NCBI GenBank assembly: GCA_959602875.1
Contig: CAUGVQ010000026.1
Span: forward strand, 1-20,660
Length of the DNA stretch: 20,660 bases
DNA from: an uncultured Collinsella sp.
GTDB lineage: Bacteria > Actinomycetota > Coriobacteriia > Coriobacteriales > Coriobacteriaceae
Direction: 5' to 3'
Below are positions 8,050-14,833 of this stretch, one piece after another. The notes under the pieces are model-generated. The model made no database searches. It worked only from the letters and a program-made list of their open reading frames with translations, and was not told the DNA's origin. The stretch's first letter is position 1. The number at the start of each line of letters is the position of its first letter. The position numbers and the translations under genes are program-made.

Positions 8050-8100
8050 AGTCGAACGAACGTCATTATTCAGTGCTGCCATATGGAACGAGGCGGCGCG

Positions 8101-10767
8101 CTACAGCCGTTTCGCTATCGCCTCACCGATGCGATGCGGGATGCCAACGATGAGCGCGTTGCCCATGCAGAACGCACGGTGAATATCCGACATGCCGGTG
8201 TCCGTCCAGCCCTTCGGGAAACCCTGCAGCTGATCGAGCTCGTCGGGAACCAGACGACGGTACCTGCCGTCGCCGGCTTGTACGATATGCTTGCTCCGGG
8301 AAGCCGACCCCCCCCCCACACTTGGGAGGATGGTACGCGCCGGCGCGTCCACCGGATCTGGGAACGCCATGGCACCTTCCGAATAGGTATAGGTAAAGCC
8401 AGTCTTCTTGTTGGTGCGCGGTTCGCTCTTTCCACCCTTGAAATAACGCCATTTGTCGAGCTTCTCGTCTTCAACATAGAAGTCGTCTGGAACTTCTTGG
8501 TCAGAAACAAGCACGTCTCCGAGCGCCTTCATGTCGCCATCGTAGCGTGGCGAGATTTCGGCAGTCGCCACCGCCCCGCCCTGCATCACGCCGGCACGCA
8601 TGAACGGCGACCTCTTCGCTCCTGCGCCAAAGCGCTCTGAATTCTCGTACGGATCAGAAAGGAGCTTGAAGCGGTCCACGCTACCGACCACTTCCGCGGG
8701 GAACGCGTCAGCCATCACGCCGTCAGACAGGCGCTCTTCGAGGTTCCAGTCCTCATCCGTTCTCTCGGCAAAAATGTATACACGGCGCCGCTTCTGCGGG
8801 AAGCCGTAATCCGCGCCGTTGATAACGCGCCATTCAACCGCGTAGCCAAGAGATGCAAAGCAGGAGAGAATGATTGCGAAATCGCGACCGCGCTGGCCAA
8901 CAGGGCTTTTCAGTAGACGGTCGACGTTCTCGAGCAGAACGAAGCGTGGCCGGTTCTTTAGCTGAAGGAACCGGTAGATATCCCACCAGAGAACGCCCTT
9001 CTTGCCCTCGATACCGTTCGATTGGGAAAGCGGTTTTGCCACAGAATAGTCCTGGCAAGGGAAGCCGCCAACAACCATATCGACATCGGGGATATCGATC
9101 TTGCCCGCCTCGTATTCGCCGAGCACAAGATGAACGTCCTCGTTCACCACCGACCCGTAGCCAAACCTTGCCTCATAGCACCGAGCAGCAAACTGCTTCA
9201 CCGGCGATCCCGGCGGCTCCCATTGGTTAGCCCAAACCGTTACAAAAGGCCCCGCGGAAGGCATGGTGAATTCCGGATGCTCTTTGTTCTCATAGCCCTC
9301 GAGGCCAAGGCGAAAACCGCCCACACCGGCAAACAGCTCTGCTACGCGAATAATATGTCCCGACACGTTTCTCCGTTCGATTCTTTCCTCGAGTACTTGC
9401 GACGTCGAGGCAAAAAGTTCCCGCTTTACTCTATCGATCTCCTCGCCGATATAGCGCGCATTGATCCAAAAACACTTTTTCGTTTCGAAGGATCCATAGG
9501 GCGTTGGTAGAACGTCCTGTTTATTTCTTCCATGCGGACGAACATGGCAACAACGGTTTTCGGTTGACTTTACCGATCGATCCGCCTGGCCGCTGCGCAC
9601 ACGACGCTGCATCTCCTCATAGCAACGACGCGCCTCCAGAAGATCACGATCTGGCATCTGCCAGAAAAGCACCTCTGCCAAGCGGTACACGCCTCGTTCG
9701 CTTTTTCGTTCTCGGAATATAACGAAGAGGTATTTCTGGTGCAGTTGTTCGTAGAAATCGCTCTCGGCAAAGGGCGTATCTGCCAAGATGCAATAGTCGA
9801 ATGCAGGAAAGGAAAGCGATTCCTTGGGCACTCCGTCGCATTTGAGCCGCAGCGTTTTAGGCTTGATTCCCGCCTTTTCAAACTCTGCAATCTTTGAACC
9901 CTCTTGAACACCAAGAATCGAGCGGGTGATGAGCGCGCAGAGATTCTTGGGTTTTCGCTTGCCGCGGAAATCATAGCCACAGACGTCGGCAAGCTCGAGC
10001 TCCGTCAGTCCGATATAAGGCTCAAAACGCTTTCTCACGAGGTTGAGGAGGTCAAGATTGTCCTCACCGCGATGACGCTCGATACGCTGGGCATCAAGCA
10101 TGTGATTCAGGGTTGCCGTCATATACGACGGCTTGATTGCCCAAGCCCTCGGCTTTGCCAGCTCAGAGGAAAATGGCTGTTTCCTTCGATCCTTAGCAGA
10201 AGACGCTTTTGTCGCCGCTTCCAGATACAGCGTATCCGACCCCGAGAGCTCATGCGCGTGACCAGCACGAATCTTGCTAACGACGATATCCCAATCCTTC
10301 TTGAAGGTAGGAACGTCCTCGGGTGGAATTCCCCACAGCTCGACCAGCTTGATGAGGTAGTCCACCGGATTGAGCTCTTTATCGTACAGATAGGCAATAA
10401 GAAGAATCTTATGCAGCTTCTTTTGGAGCGAACTTGTCTCCCAAGTCTCATCAACAACCTTCATGTAGTTAATCATGCTGATGACAAGACGTTCCTTAGC
10501 GGAATAGCCGCCGCCCTTCCTCTTCTTTATCGGTGTGGTCTTGAGCTCAGTGCCCGCCTCCTCAAAGTCCGGCGCTGACTTGGAGTTGATATCGTAGTGG
10601 AAGAACAGCTCCTCGACAGCGTTGCCGAACGCTCCTTTCCTCACATGGGAATCGGCAAGACTATCAATCTCGCAAACAGCGCGAAGTGTCTTTCCCTCCA
10701 GCTGCTTTGCATATGCAGCAATGGATTCCGCTGAGGTCTCATCGTATGCGATTTGAGAAACGGCCAT
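8101..10767 (-). CDS. Single-chain R-M enzyme: Sau3AI/MutH-like GATC endonuclease fused to C5-cytosine methyltransferase
   Basis: An 888-residue protein (from ATG 10767; GTG at 10779 is an alternative, and neither has a strong ribosome binding site). Residues of about 1-450 resemble the whole Sau3AI enzyme. The catalytic set Asp67-x6-Glu74-x-Lys76 lies in PDFEEAGTELKTTPI, followed by YSAKERLV, a RKQPFSS segment and a second MutH-like half ending in FWINARYI. Residues of about 473-888 are a complete 5-methylcytosine methyltransferase: motif I ELFAGVGG, motif IV GGFPCQ (catalytic Cys571), motif VI ENV (613-615), motif VIII PQKRRR, a target domain of about 145 residues, motif IX with GGG (818-820), and motif X GNALIVGIPHRIG. 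Sau3AI cuts GATC and is blocked by cytosine methylation, so GATC is the predicted site for both halves. In Staphylococcus these are separate proteins. GC is about 52% in a sampled line, between the DUF262 gene and the chromosome. Confidence 0.92.
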   Translation of the reverse strand: MAVSQIAYDETSAESIAAYAKQLEGKTLRAVCEIDSLADSHVRKGAFGNAVEELFFHYDINSKSAPDFEEAGTELKTTPIKKRKGGGYSAKERLVISMINYMKVVDETWETSSLQKKLHKILLIAYLYDKELNPVDYLIKLVELWGIPPEDVPTFKKDWDIVVSKIRAGHAHELSGSDTLYLEAATKASSAKDRRKQPFSSELAKPRAWAIKPSYMTATLNHMLDAQRIERHRGEDNLDLLNLVRKRFEPYIGLTELELADVCGYDFRGKRKPKNLCALITRSILGVQEGSKIAEFEKAGIKPKTLRLKCDGVPKESLSFPAFDYCILADTPFAESDFYEQLHQKYLFVIFRERKSERGVYRLAEVLFWQMPDRDLLEARRCYEEMQRRVRSGQADRSVKSTENRCCHVRPHGRNKQDVLPTPYGSFETKKCFWINARYIGEEIDRVKRELFASTSQVLEERIERRNVSGHIIRVAELFAGVGGFRLGLEGYENKEHPEFTMPSAGPFVTVWANQWEPPGSPVKQFAARCYEARFGYGSVVNEDVHLVLGEYEAGKIDIPDVDMVVGGFPCQDYSVAKPLSQSNGIEGKKGVLWWDIYRFLQLKNRPRFVLLENVDRLLKSPVGQRGRDFAIILSCFASLGYAVEWRVINGADYGFPQKRRRVYIFAERTDEDWNLEERLSDGVMADAFPAEVVGSVDRFKLLSDPYENSERFGAGAKRSPFMRAGVMQGGAVATAEISPRYDGDMKALGDVLVSDQEVPDDFYVEDEKLDKWRYFKGGKSEPRTNKKTGFTYTYSEGAMAFPDPVDAPARTILPSVGGGSASRSKHIVQAGDGRYRRLVPDELDQLQGFPKGWTDTGMSDIHRAFCMGNALIVGIPHRIGEAIAKRL
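8308..8317 (-). repeat. G10 mononucleotide tract in methyltransferase coding sequence
   Basis: Ten consecutive C on the plus strand read as G10 in the gene. They supply the last base of a Val codon and three GGG glycine codons (residues 818-820) in the motif IX region. One-base slippage would replace the last 65 or so residues, including motif X, while leaving the endonuclease half intact. Both alternative frames stay open to stops near 8115 and 8123. Mononucleotide tracts of this length in R-M genes are a known sign of phase variation; a sequencing length error is also possible. Confidence 0.8.
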
Positions 10768-10775
10768 CGCAACCA

Positions 10776-10839
10776 CCACGTAAGAACATGAGTTCGATCG
10801 CGATTATTGTATCGATCGATCGTATGTTCTACGTGGATC
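10776..10839 (-). promoter_or_regulatory. Putative autoregulatory upstream region of the R-M fusion: 13-bp inverted repeat and four GATC sites
   Basis: CCACGTAAGAACAT (10776-10789) and ATGTTCTACGTGG (10824-10836) form an inverted repeat that is perfect over 13 bp apart from one bulged base. The inner space holds a CGATCGATCG core. GATC occurs at 10796, 10814, 10818 and 10836, four sites in 44 bp. A TACAAT-like -10 lies between the arms on the minus strand, with no good -35. The arm nearest the gene overlaps the alternative GTG starts. This suggests an operator whose state could follow GATC methylation; function is inferred. Confidence 0.5.
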
Positions 10840-10870
10840 TTCTTCTATTAAACCCTAATGGGACGCGACC

Positions 10871-11398
10871 CTACCCGAGCCCTACCGAATACAGCGGTTT
10901 GTAGGAGGCGCCCTCCTGCGAGAGGGTACTCTTGAAGAACGTTAGCCGGCATGCGGCATCGGCTGTGGGAAACACCAGCCCCTCGAGCGGCGCCTTGGGA
11001 AGGACAGCGCGGCGAGCAAGGGTGATATGCGGGCGAAAAGCCTTGCGATCGTATGCGATGCCCCGCTTGTCCAGCTGGGTGCGTAGCTCGTCCGCAAGGG
11101 TCATGAGCTCATCTGTTTGCGCGAGACCGAGCCAGAGCGTGCAGTCGCGCGGCCTGCCGAACGCTCCCAGGCCCGTAGGTCGCAGGGCAACGGCATCGCA
11201 GGCGTCTGCCACCTCGTCGAGCACCGCAATGACCTCGCGAGATTCAGCCTCGCCAATCTCTCCCAGAAACGCAAGCGTCAGATGGTAGGTCTCCCGCTTC
11301 ATGAAACGACCAGACACCGTGCCCGACAGCTGGCGTGCGAGGTCGGCCACCTCGTCTTCAAACGCCTCGGGCAGCTCGAGCGCAATGAACGTCCTCAT
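10871..11398 (-). CDS. thpR: RNA 2',3'-cyclic phosphodiesterase (2H/LigT family)
   Basis: This 175-residue protein belongs to the 2H phosphoesterase family. Both hallmark HxT motifs are present: His39-Leu-Thr41 in YHLTLAFLG and His124-Ile-Thr126 in FRPHITLARR. The N-terminus, MRTFIALELP, is typical of the family. The enzyme opens 2',3'-cyclic phosphates at RNA ends to 2'-phosphates; older names call it 2'-5' RNA ligase. The start at 11398 follows GGGGAGG with good spacing. The gene lies upstream of the R-M fusion on the same strand with a 92- to 104-bp gap lacking a clear terminator, so some readthrough into the R-M gene is possible. It is separated from the RGG-protein gene upstream by a strong terminator. 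Confidence 0.93.
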   Translation of the reverse strand: MRTFIALELPEAFEDEVADLARQLSGTVSGRFMKRETYHLTLAFLGEIGEAESREVIAVLDEVADACDAVALRPTGLGAFGRPRDCTLWLGLAQTDELMTLADELRTQLDKRGIAYDRKAFRPHITLARRAVLPKAPLEGLVFPTADAACRLTFFKSTLSQEGASYKPLYSVGLG

Positions 11399-11474
11399 AC
11401 CATCCTCCCCTCGCGACCATGTACCGATGATACCCAGCGCGAAGCGTCATCGGCATATCGGTGTGCCGGAACAC

Positions 11475-11505
11475 AAAATGCGCCCCGGGCATATGCCCAG
11501 GGCGC
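11475..11505 (-). terminator. Rho-independent terminator after the RGG-protein gene
   Basis: On the minus strand GCGCCC-T-GGGCAT pairs with ATGCCC-G-GGGCGC (11480-11505), a nearly continuous stem of about 13 bp, followed by ATTTTGT. It lies 56 bp past the stop codon at 11561. Confidence 0.85.
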
Positions 11506-11560
11506 GTCTATCATCTATGTTCCAAGACGCCAGCTGGCGCCCGGAAAAGGCGGGGATGCC

Positions 11561-12484
11561 TTAGCCGCGGAACCCGCCGCGGTCGCCAAAGCCGCCACGG
11601 CCACCGCGATCGTTGCCACGGCCGCCGAAGCCACCACGGCCACCACGGTCGTTACCACGGCCGCCGAAACCACGGTCGTTGCCACGGCCGCCAAAGCCGC
11701 CGCGACCACCGCGATCGCCGAAGCCGCCACGGCCACCGCGGTCACCACCGCGACCGCCGCCGAAGCCGCCACGACCGCCACGGTCGCCACCACGGCCACC
11801 GCGATCGCCAAAGCCACCGCGGCCGCCACGGTCGCCACCACGGCCACCGCGATCGCCAAAGCCGCCACGCGGGCCGCGATCCTCGTCCAGACCCATACCC
11901 ACGAGCGGATCGATCACCTTGTCGAGGAGATCGAGCAGCGTCTGAGCATCCTCAGAGGAGAGCGTGGGGATGTACTTCTTGCGCTTCTCACCCTGAGCCT
12001 GAGCCAGCTCCTGGGCGTCCTCGCTCGCAAAGACCACCACGGCGCGCATGTCGTTGTCCTCGGGCTCGATGCGGCCCACGATGTCGTGCTTCTCGGCCTC
12101 GGCCAGGATGCCGTTGAGCTCGCGCAGGCGCATGCCCATGAGGTCGGCCATCTCCTTCTGCTCCATGCGGGGCTTGAGCTCCAGGAGCTTGAGGGCGCGC
12201 ATCAGGTTGTCGTTGCGCTCGCGGTCGGCCTCGGCCTCCTGCTCGAGGGCGCTACGACGGTTGCGCATAAGGCGCGCAGCGCGGTTGAGCTTGTCGAGGA
12301 GCTGGGTGTCCAGATCCTCGGGAACGTTCTTAACCTCTGGCTCGTCCTCGGTGGCGTCCTCGGTCTCGACGACGGTCTCCTCGGCCTCAACAGCCTCGGC
12401 GACGATGTCGTCAGCGACCTCCTCCACGGGAGCCTCGTTCGTCTCTTCCACGGTCTCTTTCATCGTCTCGTTCATCTCGTCCAT
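11561..12484 (-). CDS. Winged-helix (MarR-like) protein with long RGG-box tail, putative RNA-binding protein
   Basis: This 307-residue protein has three parts. Residues 1-60 are strongly acidic. Residues of about 90-150 look like a MarR-type winged helix (LKPRMEQKEMADLMGMRLREL, then a wing-like HDIVGRIEPEDNDMRAVVVF). Residues 202-307 are low-complexity RGG sequence built of GGFGDRGGRGGDRGGR-type units, with about nineteen RGG triplets. RGG boxes bind RNA and promote condensation in eukaryotic proteins; long ones are less usual in bacteria. The winged helix may bind DNA or serve as an interaction fold. The start at 12484 has AGAAGG five bases upstream; in-frame ATGs follow at codons 4 and 8. 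The leader contains a row of GGAA-loop hairpins. The physiological role is unknown; RNA binding is an inference from the tail. Confidence 0.85.
   Translation of the reverse strand: MDEMNETMKETVEETNEAPVEEVADDIVAEAVEAEETVVETEDATEDEPEVKNVPEDLDTQLLDKLNRAARLMRNRRSALEQEAEADRERNDNLMRALKLLELKPRMEQKEMADLMGMRLRELNGILAEAEKHDIVGRIEPEDNDMRAVVVFASEDAQELAQAQGEKRKKYIPTLSSEDAQTLLDLLDKVIDPLVGMGLDEDRGPRGGFGDRGGRGGDRGGRGGFGDRGGRGGDRGGRGGFGGGRGGDRGGRGGFGDRGGRGGFGGRGNDRGFGGRGNDRGGRGGFGGRGNDRGGRGGFGDRGGFRG
11564..11881 (-). repeat. Tandem-repeat DNA encoding the RGG tail
   Basis: This 318-bp stretch repeats GGCGGCCGTGGTGGC-like blocks with variable length, giving the 106-residue RGG tail. Blocks recur near-identically (for example the GNDRGGRGGFGGR units), so the array could gain or lose units by slippage or recombination. 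It is also prone to assembly collapse. Confidence 0.8.
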
Positions 12485-12502
12485 GCAGACCTTCTACTTT
12501 CC

Positions 12503-12584
12503 GCGCCACCTCGGGCGCTTTTCTGGGCGCTTCCGCGCCATCTGGGGCCTTCCGGCCATGTCGAATCGGCCGTCTTCCGACGGC
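12503..12584 (-). promoter_or_regulatory. mRNA leader with three tandem GGAA-tetraloop hairpins upstream of the RGG-protein gene
   Basis: Read on the minus strand, three perfect stems carry the same loop: GCCGTC-GGAA-GACGGC (12584-12569), GGCC-GGAA-GGCC (12557-12546) and GGCGC-GGAA-GCGCC (12539-12526). A fourth hairpin, GCGCC-CGAGGT-GGCGC (12518-12503), lies 18 bases before the start codon. GGAA is a GNRA-type tetraloop. Three identical loops in 60 bases suggest a protein- or RNA-binding leader, perhaps for autoregulation. No known riboswitch family is recognised. The rest of the 204-bp gap (12585-12688) shows nothing clear except a small hairpin near 12670-12688 after the neighbouring gene's stop. 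Confidence 0.5.
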
Positions 12585-12688
12585 GAGAATCCAGTTTAGG
12601 GGTAACGGCACAATCTGCGCACCACAACCTGCGCCCGCACAAAAGGCGCACGTATACGAGGTATGTAGGAAGCTAGGCTACAGCTTCG

Positions 12689-12946
12689 TTATCCTTGCGC
12701 GCTGCCTACGTTTTGCCGCCCCTGCCACCACATCTTGAGGGGCTTTATGATGACCGCGAGCACAAACGAGATGCCGGCGCAGATGCGCAGCGGCAGCGCG
12801 GCGCCCGGATAGGCCTGTGCAAATGCCAGGAAGAACAACCCCACGAGCACCAGCGTGTAGACGTTGCCCACATAGCGAAGGATCATGCCCTTGAGACCGG
12901 TGAACTCGCTGTCCCGCTCGCCAACCCTATCGTCGAACATGCTCAT
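12689..12946 (-). CDS. Small two-helix membrane protein of unknown function
   Basis: This is an 85-residue protein. After a charged N-terminus of about 28 residues there are two hydrophobic segments, about 29-46 (VYTLVLVGLFFLAFAQA) and 52-69 (LRICAGISFVLAVIIKPL). A basic tail, KMWWQGRQ, follows and should lie on the cytoplasmic side. A good ribosome binding site (AAGGAG, 6-base spacing) supports the ATG at 12946. No family is recognised. It is separated from the RGG-protein gene by about 200 bp and from the GH4 gene by a strong terminator, so it is probably expressed alone. The gap upstream (12947-13128) holds no gene that can be supported; it contains GC-rich low-complexity sequence and a TGTC-T-GACA palindrome near 13096-13104. 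Confidence 0.7.
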   Translation of the reverse strand: MSMFDDRVGERDSEFTGLKGMILRYVGNVYTLVLVGLFFLAFAQAYPGAALPLRICAGISFVLAVIIKPLKMWWQGRQNVGSAQG

Positions 12947-13128
12947 GACCGTCTCCTTATCCTCTGGCCGCGCTCCGTGCGCCCCGCGTCCGATAATAGA
13001 TAAGGATTACCCCGCACGCGGCAAGCGCGCGTGAGGCGCGCGTCAGGATTCGGTAAGGCGCGCGCCGTCTGGCGGCGTAGCGGCGCCACTCGCGGTGTCT
13101 GACACAGCTAGTGGAGTTGAGCCGTGCA

Positions 13129-13171
13129 GTCCTGCGGCGCCGAGCTTCGCGATTCCGCGGCACCGCAGGAC
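13129..13171. repeat. 14-bp imperfect inverted repeat downstream of the GH4 terminator
   Basis: GTCCTGCGGCGCCG (13129-13142) pairs with CGGCACCGCAGGAC (13158-13171) with one wobble-compatible position, around a 15-base loop. It lies 11 bp beyond the GH4 terminator T-run. It could be a second stop signal or a structured element; no T-run follows on either strand. Confidence 0.45.
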
Positions 13172-13181
13172 GGCGCGGTGC

Positions 13182-13209
13182 AAAAACGCGCCCGCGGGAA
13201 GCGGGCGCG
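13182..13209 (-). terminator. Rho-independent terminator after the GH4 gene
   Basis: CGCGCCCGC and GCGGGCGCG form a perfect 9-bp stem around TTCCC (13187-13209), followed on the minus strand by TTTTT (13186-13182). It is a strong canonical terminator 47 bp past the stop codon. Confidence 0.92.
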
Positions 13210-13255
13210 CCTATTGAGGGGACAGGTTGTTACCGGAGGTGCCGGCAGACCTTTG

Positions 13256-14656
13256 TTACTTGCCCTCAGCCACCAGACGGGCGGCGGTCTCGTCGGTGAC
13301 CGTCACGCCAGCGGCCTTGAGCTCGGCGATCTTCTCGGCAAACTGCGGCAGGTACTTCTCGTGCGCCACAAGGAGCTCGTTCAGGACGCACTGGGCCTTC
13401 TTGCCGTTCTCCACCTGCGGGTTCAGGCAGAACGCCTCGAGCGCCTTGCCGTAGTCACCCGTGATGGCGGCCTCGATGACGCACTCCTCCATGGCCTTCA
13501 TGCACTGCAGCCAACCGCGCTCCTGGCTGGGCATGGGACCCCAGGCAAGCGGCTCGGCACCGTGGCGGCCGATGAGCGCGGAGACCTCGACGATCGAATC
13601 GGGGGCGAGGTCCGGCACTGCCCCGTTGTTCTGTGTGGAGACGACCATGTGGGTGTTGGTGTCGCCGTAGATGGAGGCGATGGTCTCGCAGGCGGCGTCG
13701 GAGTAGTGTGCGCCGCCGCGCTTGGCGAGCTGCTCGGGCTTGTGGTCGAGCTCGGGATCCTTGTAGAGCTCAAAGAGCTCGTCCTCCGTGCGCTTGACAA
13801 CCTCGGCGCGGCACTCGCCCTTGCCAAAGTCGCGGACCTCCTGCGCGAGCATCTCCTCGTGCATGTAGTAGTAACGGTGGTAGCCGCAGGGGATCATGCC
13901 CATGGAGTGGAGCATCTCGAGCGGCAGCTCGACCTCGTCGATGTTGGCGGGCATGCCGTTGTCGCGGTCGTTCAGGTGGCTGATGATGTCGTGGGTAACC
14001 TCACGGCCGTTCTCGTCCCACACGCGGTGCCAGTGGAAGTGGTTGAGGCCGGCGAAGCGGAAGGTGAGGCGCGGGTCGTTCTCCTCGTAGCCGATGAGCT
14101 TGGGCTCGTTGATCATGGAGCCCACGGGCACGTTGCAAAGGCCGATGGTCTTCTTCCAACCAAAGTGCTTGATGGCGGCCTCGGTCACCATGCCGGAGGG
14201 GTTGGTGAAATTGATGAGCCAGGCATCAGGGCAGAGCTCGCGCATGTCGGCGATGATCTGGCCGATGACGGGAATGGTGCGGAAGGCCTTGAACATGCCG
14301 CCGGCGCCGTTGGTCTCCTGGCCGAGCATGCCGTAGGACAGCGGAATGCGCTCGTCCTTGATACGGGCGTACAGCAGACCCACGCGGAACTGCGTGGTCA
14401 CAAAGTCGGCGCCCGGCAGAGCCTCGCGACGGTCGAAGGAGATGTGTACCTTGACGTCGTAGGGCGAGGCGTCCCACATGCGCTGCGCCATGGCACCGAC
14501 GGTCTCGACCTTCTCGCGGCCGTCCTCAATGTCGACGAGCCAGATCTCGCGCACCGGCAGACGGTCGTAGCGCTTGATGAAGCCCTCCATGAGCTCGGGC
14601 GTGTAGCTCGAGCCGCCGCCGATCGTAACGATCTTTACGCCTTGCTTGTCTGCCAT
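13256..14656 (-). CDS. GH4 family 6-phospho-beta-glucosidase (NAD+ and metal dependent)
   Basis: This 466-residue protein is a full-length glycoside hydrolase family 4 enzyme. The Rossmann NAD loop is GGGSSYTPEL (13-22). NFTNPSG (149-155) and GLCNVP with Cys174, together with NHFHW (205-209), supply the expected metal and substrate residues; IPCGYHRYYY near 245-255 holds the likely catalytic Tyr. The enzyme splits phosphorylated beta-glucosides such as cellobiose- or arbutin-6-phosphate made by PTS uptake, through an oxidation-elimination route. The subfamily is closer to beta-glucosidases (CelF/LicH-like) than to alpha-galactosidases, though a few GH4 specificities are hard to tell apart. 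The start at 14656 follows AAAGGA. The divergent RpiR gene is the likely regulator. No PTS gene lies in the window. Confidence 0.92.
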   Translation of the reverse strand: MADKQGVKIVTIGGGSSYTPELMEGFIKRYDRLPVREIWLVDIEDGREKVETVGAMAQRMWDASPYDVKVHISFDRREALPGADFVTTQFRVGLLYARIKDERIPLSYGMLGQETNGAGGMFKAFRTIPVIGQIIADMRELCPDAWLINFTNPSGMVTEAAIKHFGWKKTIGLCNVPVGSMINEPKLIGYEENDPRLTFRFAGLNHFHWHRVWDENGREVTHDIISHLNDRDNGMPANIDEVELPLEMLHSMGMIPCGYHRYYYMHEEMLAQEVRDFGKGECRAEVVKRTEDELFELYKDPELDHKPEQLAKRGGAHYSDAACETIASIYGDTNTHMVVSTQNNGAVPDLAPDSIVEVSALIGRHGAEPLAWGPMPSQERGWLQCMKAMEECVIEAAITGDYGKALEAFCLNPQVENGKKAQCVLNELLVAHEKYLPQFAEKIAELKAAGVTVTDETAARLVAEGK

Positions 14657-14705
14657 GTGGGTGTCCTTTCTGCCCCAGCGGCCCCGTGCGGCGCCGCGCG
14701 TTTCC

Positions 14706-14760
14706 GAACATCTCCAGTGTGCCTGTCGCCTGCACGTTGCGCAGCAAGTCTGAGATGTTC
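14706..14760. promoter_or_regulatory. 9-bp inverted repeat GAACATCTC/GAGATGTTC in the GH4-RpiR control region
   Basis: GAACATCTC (14706-14714) and its exact complement GAGATGTTC (14752-14760) stand 37 bp apart between the divergent genes. They could be two operator half-sites for the RpiR protein, allowing a loop, or a hairpin in the GH4 mRNA leader. Confidence 0.45.
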
Positions 14761-14768
14761 TGCATCTT

Positions 14769-14797
14769 TTTACGGCAGATTTGCCTTAGTTTATACT
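14769..14797 (+). promoter_or_regulatory. Sigma-70-type promoter of the RpiR gene
   Basis: TTTACG (14769-14774) and TATACT (14792-14797) are separated by exactly 17 bp, matching consensus at 4 and 5 positions. The expected start of transcription is near 14804, about 30 bases before the ATG. A weaker TATAAA reads the other way at the same place and could serve the GH4 gene, so polymerase may compete between the two directions. Confidence 0.65.
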
Positions 14798-14833
14798 CAG
14801 ATTGAATTGTTTTGAGCATTTTGAGAGGTGCCC

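Noticed and set aside
11564..11881. CRISPR-like regular repeats
   Set aside because: The repeats are in-frame codons for GGFGDRGGRGG-type units, with no unique spacers and no cas gene nearby.
11117..12676. Ala/Thr-rich open frame antisense to the RGG-protein gene, with silk-like ATTATV repeats
   Set aside because: The repeats are the complement of the RGG-coding repeats. The minus strand has a ribosome binding site, a defined domain order and a terminator.
13124..14815. Long open frame (563 codons) antisense to the GH4 gene
   Set aside because: It mirrors a GC-rich coding gene, is rich in Leu/Val/Gly/His/Asp from reversed codons, and shows no family motif. The minus-strand GH4 frame is clearly real.
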